A stretch of 64,000 nt of DNA. Origin: Rufibacter sp. XAAS-G3-1. Lineage in GTDB: Bacteria > Bacteroidota > Bacteroidia > Cytophagales > Hymenobacteraceae. Within the stretch, counting starts at the first letter, position 1. The number at the start of each line of letters is the position of its first letter. Of this stretch, positions 61,819 to 64,000 are shown in pieces. The notes below the pieces were generated by a model. The model did not search any database, was not told the origin of the DNA, and saw nothing but the letters and a program-made list of their open reading frames with translations. The stretch covers positions 124,001-188,000 of the forward strand of contig NZ_JABFAM010000009.1 in NCBI RefSeq assembly GCF_013623775.1. Reading direction: 5' to 3'. The translations under genes were made by a program, and so were the position numbers.

Positions 61819-62403
61819 TCACCAAATCTCCTGCTCTTGCGAAGGCACTGCGCGTTCCCCTCCCAGCGGAAACTCTTCCACCACGGTATAGATGGGATGC
61901 GGCGAGGCTAACTGCGACTGCCACAGGGCGAGGGACGTGACCGGATACCGCACCTCTTGTGGGGGCGTGACAATGGGCAGATCACGCGGTACGGCTCCCT
62001 CCTTCCTGAAACGGCACAGCGTCACGTGCGGAATGAACTTCTCCTGTTTGGGCGGTACGGGCGACAGGGCCTGCGTTAAATCTTGGCTGAGTTGCGAAAA
62101 AGCGGTGTTTTTCTGAAAACGAGCCCAAACCAGCCGGGGCGATCTGGGCTTGGGGCCGGGTTCCAGTTGTTCCAGGGTGAGGGTGAACGGTTGGTGCCGC
62201 TGCGCTACCTGCGCCAGCGTCTGCCGAATGTAGGTGTCCTCAGTAGCGGGCACGTTCCCCAGGAAGTACAGCGTGAGGTGCAGGTTCTGCTCTGGCACGG
62301 CCCTGATGCTGGGATCTTCATACGCCTGCCGCGCCTGCCCCAGGTATGCGATCACCTCTTCCGGCAATCTGGCTGCTACAAATAAGCGGATGGTGTCTTT
62401 CAT
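61819..62403 (-). CDS. thpR: RNA 2',3'-cyclic phosphodiesterase
   Basis: A 194-residue 2H-family enzyme opening 2',3'-cyclic phosphates to 2'-phosphates. HxT motifs are HLTLYFLG (about residue 42) and HVTLCRFR (about residue 126). The start MKDTIRLFVAARLPEEV is the usual ThpR beginning. It is likely co-transcribed with rluE downstream, giving two RNA-modifying enzymes in one unit. Confidence 0.93.
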   Translation of the reverse strand: MKDTIRLFVAARLPEEVIAYLGQARQAYEDPSIRAVPEQNLHLTLYFLGNVPATEDTYIRQTLAQVAQRHQPFTLTLEQLEPGPKPRSPRLVWARFQKNTAFSQLSQDLTQALSPVPPKQEKFIPHVTLCRFRKEGAVPRDLPIVTPPQEVRYPVTSLALWQSQLASPHPIYTVVEEFPLGGERAVPSQEQEIW

Positions 62404-62579
62404 AGTGATTGGAATTGAGTTTTTGGTTTACGTACGCAGACCCGCCAAAGAGAAGTCCCATTGCCAAGTGCTGATAATACTCTTCTGACGTACGCCTTCT
62501 CTTTTTCTTCTTCAACTACGCACGGCGGCATCCGTAAGTAAGCAGATTGACACGTACTTATTCATTTAAAGACTAGACC

Positions 62580-62807
62580 ATGGAAGAGAAAGATAAAACA
62601 GAACAAGACCCGAACCCAACCCCGGGAAAGCAGAGCGAAGCCAACCCGCACGCCACCTACACCCCAGACGCAGAGGAACTGCGAAACAGCGCATCTACCT
62701 CGGTGTATGACGCGGGTTCCTCGGGCAACACCGGGCACGAAGGGTTCCTTTCCCGCCAAGACGAGGACGACCTGAAAAGCCGGACAGATGAGCCTGAGAA
62801 CAGATAG
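62580..62807 (+). CDS. Small acidic, likely disordered protein (75 aa)
   Basis: Rich in Glu, Asp, Asn, Ser and Pro, with no hydrophobic core (MEEKDKTEQDPNPTPGK, LRNSASTSVYDAGSSG). It is likely disordered. The perfect hairpin at 62825-62876 follows 18 bp after the stop, supporting a real transcript. Function unknown. Confidence 0.65.
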   Translation: MEEKDKTEQDPNPTPGKQSEANPHATYTPDAEELRNSASTSVYDAGSSGNTGHEGFLSRQDEDDLKSRTDEPENR

Positions 62808-62824
62808 GCATTCCCCTGAAAAGG

Positions 62825-62876
62825 TTCCCTCAAAGCAGAAGCCATAGATGATGCTATGGCTTCTGCTTTGAGGGAA
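62825..62876 (+). terminator. Perfect 23-bp hairpin after the small acidic protein gene
   Basis: Arms 62825-62847 and 62854-62876 (TTCCCTCAAAGCAGAAGCC and complement) with a 6-nt loop. Only a weak T-rich stretch follows (ATTACTT), so termination is likely but less certain than at the classical sites. Confidence 0.7.
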
Positions 62877-62960
62877 TTACTTCCTCAATATGGAATGAAA
62901 ACCATCCACGGGCTAGGCTAAGTGGGATTTCTCTTTTCTAGTTTGCTCCTTCTGATTTAA

Positions 62961-63014
62961 AAAGAGGCTGCTTTAGGCTTGCTTTCTATAAAACAAGCCT
63001 AAAACAGCCTCTTC
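62961..63014. repeat. Extended palindromic box (family 1) between the acidic protein and DUF2911 genes
   Basis: AAGAGGCTGCTTTAGGCTTG facing CAAGCCTAAAACAGCCTCTT around a 14-nt loop. It lies 31 bp after the DUF2911 stop on the minus strand and could end that message. Confidence 0.83.
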
Positions 63015-63045
63015 TGGGCTAAGAACTGTTCCTGTTCTAATGGTC

Positions 63046-63582
63046 TTATTTAAGCGCCACCGGCACTTCCAGGTTCTCCCATAGTAAGGAGAAGCCTTTA
63101 GGTGTTACGTTGTATGCCAAACGCTCATTCATTTTAGCAGCTTTCTTCGGCTTCACGTTCACGGTTAACACGTTGTTGGCGGGGTCAAAGTTGGCACCCT
63201 GGCGGTTGGTTCCCCATTGGCCGGTCTGGGAGTTGAAAATCACTTGCCACTCGCTCTCGCCGGGTACCATGAAGATGCTGTATTTACCAGCTTTCAAGGG
63301 TTTGCCTTGCACGGTGATGTCTTTGTCTGTGGTGAAGGTAGTGGCTTCATTCGCGCCCGCTCTCCACGCCTTGCCGTACGGCACCAGCTCGCCCCACACT
63401 TTCCGTCCTTTCACCGACGGGCTGCTGTAGGCAATGGAAATGTTGGCGGCACCCACTTTCCCGGTGGCCGTAGCGGCCGGACTCGCTTTAGGTTTAGGGG
63501 CATCTTGGGCAAAAACGGATGCGGTCATGGTTAACAGGAAAAGGACTGTTAACAGCAAGAAGTTTTTCTTTGGCGTGTTCAT
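63046..63582 (-). CDS. DUF2911 family exported protein
   Basis: A 178-residue periplasmic protein with a signal peptide (MNTPKKNFLLLTVLFLLTMT then VFAQ) and the DUF2911 pattern: ISIAYSSPSVKGRKVWGELV, WRAGANEATTFTTDKDITV and GKYSIFMVPGESEWQVIFN. Function is unknown; this Bacteroidota family often stands alone. A family 1 palindrome follows its stop. Confidence 0.92.
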   Translation of the reverse strand: MNTPKKNFLLLTVLFLLTMTASVFAQDAPKPKASPAATATGKVGAANISIAYSSPSVKGRKVWGELVPYGKAWRAGANEATTFTTDKDITVQGKPLKAGKYSIFMVPGESEWQVIFNSQTGQWGTNRQGANFDPANNVLTVNVKPKKAAKMNERLAYNVTPKGFSLLWENLEVPVALK

Positions 63583-63878
63583 AGTTCTGGTTAATTGATT
63601 GTACTTATAAATGTAACAGATTTTCAGGTTCTAAGAAAGGTTTCTGGAAGAACAGAGTAACCGCCCGTGGTGACCCAAGAACTTGTCAGATGATTCTTGT
63701 TCTTGCGGGCAGGCAGCTTTCCGTTTCTGGGTTATTTACTATGGAACGTAACAAATCCCTTCTTTAGTAGACCTAACCTCATTTTGAGGGTTTAGTTTGA
63801 GTGAACTGAAATAAAAACTTGTTAGCGCCTGTTCTAGTATATACTACAAGAATATACCTTTGTTAAAACAGCCAACAA
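63583..63878. other. Divergent promoter region before the right-edge gene
   Basis: About 296 bp between DUF2911 (minus) and the antitoxin-like gene (plus). The -7 box at 63855 serves the latter. I see no clear -7 box for the minus-strand gene. Confidence 0.4.
63855..63862 (+). promoter_or_regulatory. Bacteroidota -7 box (TACCTTTG) for the right-edge gene
   Basis: Exact TAnnTTTG match, 16 bp before the ATG. The upstream half-site is not convincing at the usual spacing. Confidence 0.5.
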
Positions 63879-64000
63879 ATGAAGAACTTATCTCTAAAAC
63901 TGGAAGACAATATTTTTCAGGAAACTGAAAGCATCCTGGGCAAACTCCACACCAACCGGAACCGCTACATCAATGAGGCGCTGGAGTTTTACAACAAACT
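63879..64000 (+). CDS. Ribbon-helix-helix-like protein, probable antitoxin (3' end cut by window edge)
   Basis: Only the first 40 residues are present. The N-terminus MKNLSLKLEDNIFQETESIL followed by KLHTNRNRYINEALEFYNK is the pattern of a ribbon-helix-helix protein (short beta strand, then two helices, with RNRYINEAL as the second helix). Such proteins are commonly antitoxins. The expected toxin gene would lie just outside the window. A -7 box is seen 16 bp upstream. Confidence 0.7.
   Translation, partial: MKNLSLKLEDNIFQETESILGKLHTNRNRYINEALEFYNK

Noticed and set aside
1-64000. tRNA, rRNA, riboswitch or intact insertion sequence
   Set aside because: I read through both strands for tRNA arms, rRNA motifs, known riboswitch cores and transposase motifs and saw none; short or divergent tRNAs could be missed by eye.

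Overview
The window is a bacterial chromosome segment, most likely from a Cytophagales member of the Bacteroidota (Hymenobacteraceae, in the style of Rufibacter or Pontibacter). This rests on the gene content (LVIVD-repeat lipoprotein, DUF2911, DUF4268, GH3_C-serine hydrolase), on TAnnTTTG-type promoter boxes, on weak Shine-Dalgarno signals, and on intergenic spaces full of short palindromic repeats. The genus is an inference. I see no rRNA, tRNA, CRISPR array or intact insertion sequence.

Layout. 1-5.6 kb: a truncated LysR regulator, a cupin, an exported beta-carbonic anhydrase, a small membrane protein, and a convergent NAD-salvage pair (pncB and pncA). 5.6-8.8 kb: an exported amidase lipoprotein and the proline pair proB-proA. 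9.1-21.1 kb: a co-directional minus-strand phenylacetyl-CoA catabolic cluster. In transcription order it is paaR (TetR), paaE, paaA, paaB, paaC, paaD, paaG, paaH, paaJ, paaY, paaZ and a second enoyl-CoA hydratase. The phenylacetate-CoA ligase (paaK) and thioesterase (paaI) are not in the window.

21.1-28.3 kb is an accessory, repeat-rich stretch. It holds a decayed subtilisin-like protease, a cold-shock gene, three small uncharacterised genes, an LVIVD-repeat lipoprotein and an outer-membrane beta-barrel. 28.3-40.4 kb is a plus-strand molybdenum block: an XdhC/PaoD-type chaperone, a MocA-type nucleotidyltransferase, a PaoABC-type three-subunit molybdo-flavo-iron-sulfur oxidoreductase, then moaD, moaE, moaA, moaC, a moeB-rhodanese fusion, a TauE/SafE transporter and moeA. 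Enzyme, cofactor synthesis and cofactor insertion are therefore encoded together.

40.6-64 kb is a mosaic of single genes: three aldo/keto reductases, a Pyr4-like membrane terpene cyclase candidate, a 2H phosphoesterase, a 1109-residue sugar-kinase/pyrophosphorylase fusion paired with a GalU-like nucleotidyltransferase, a Mut7-C protein, a photolyase, msrA, DUF1622, a GH3_C-serine hydrolase, an SDR-metallo-beta-lactamase fusion, a PAS-LuxR regulator, an RluE-type pseudouridine synthase, thpR, DUF2911 and, at the right edge, a probable antitoxin.

The strongest unexplained structure is in the non-coding DNA. At least six dispersed repeat families share the intergenic spaces. One is a roughly 200-bp element with 18-bp terminal inverted repeats present in four near-equal-length copies. 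Another is a roughly 110-165-bp element with AGAGC-TGTTTA ends in three copies. A third is a palindromic box of about 35-50 bp seen more than 25 times, including one copy inside the moeA reading frame. The 1109-residue fusion is the best candidate for an undescribed enzyme system.
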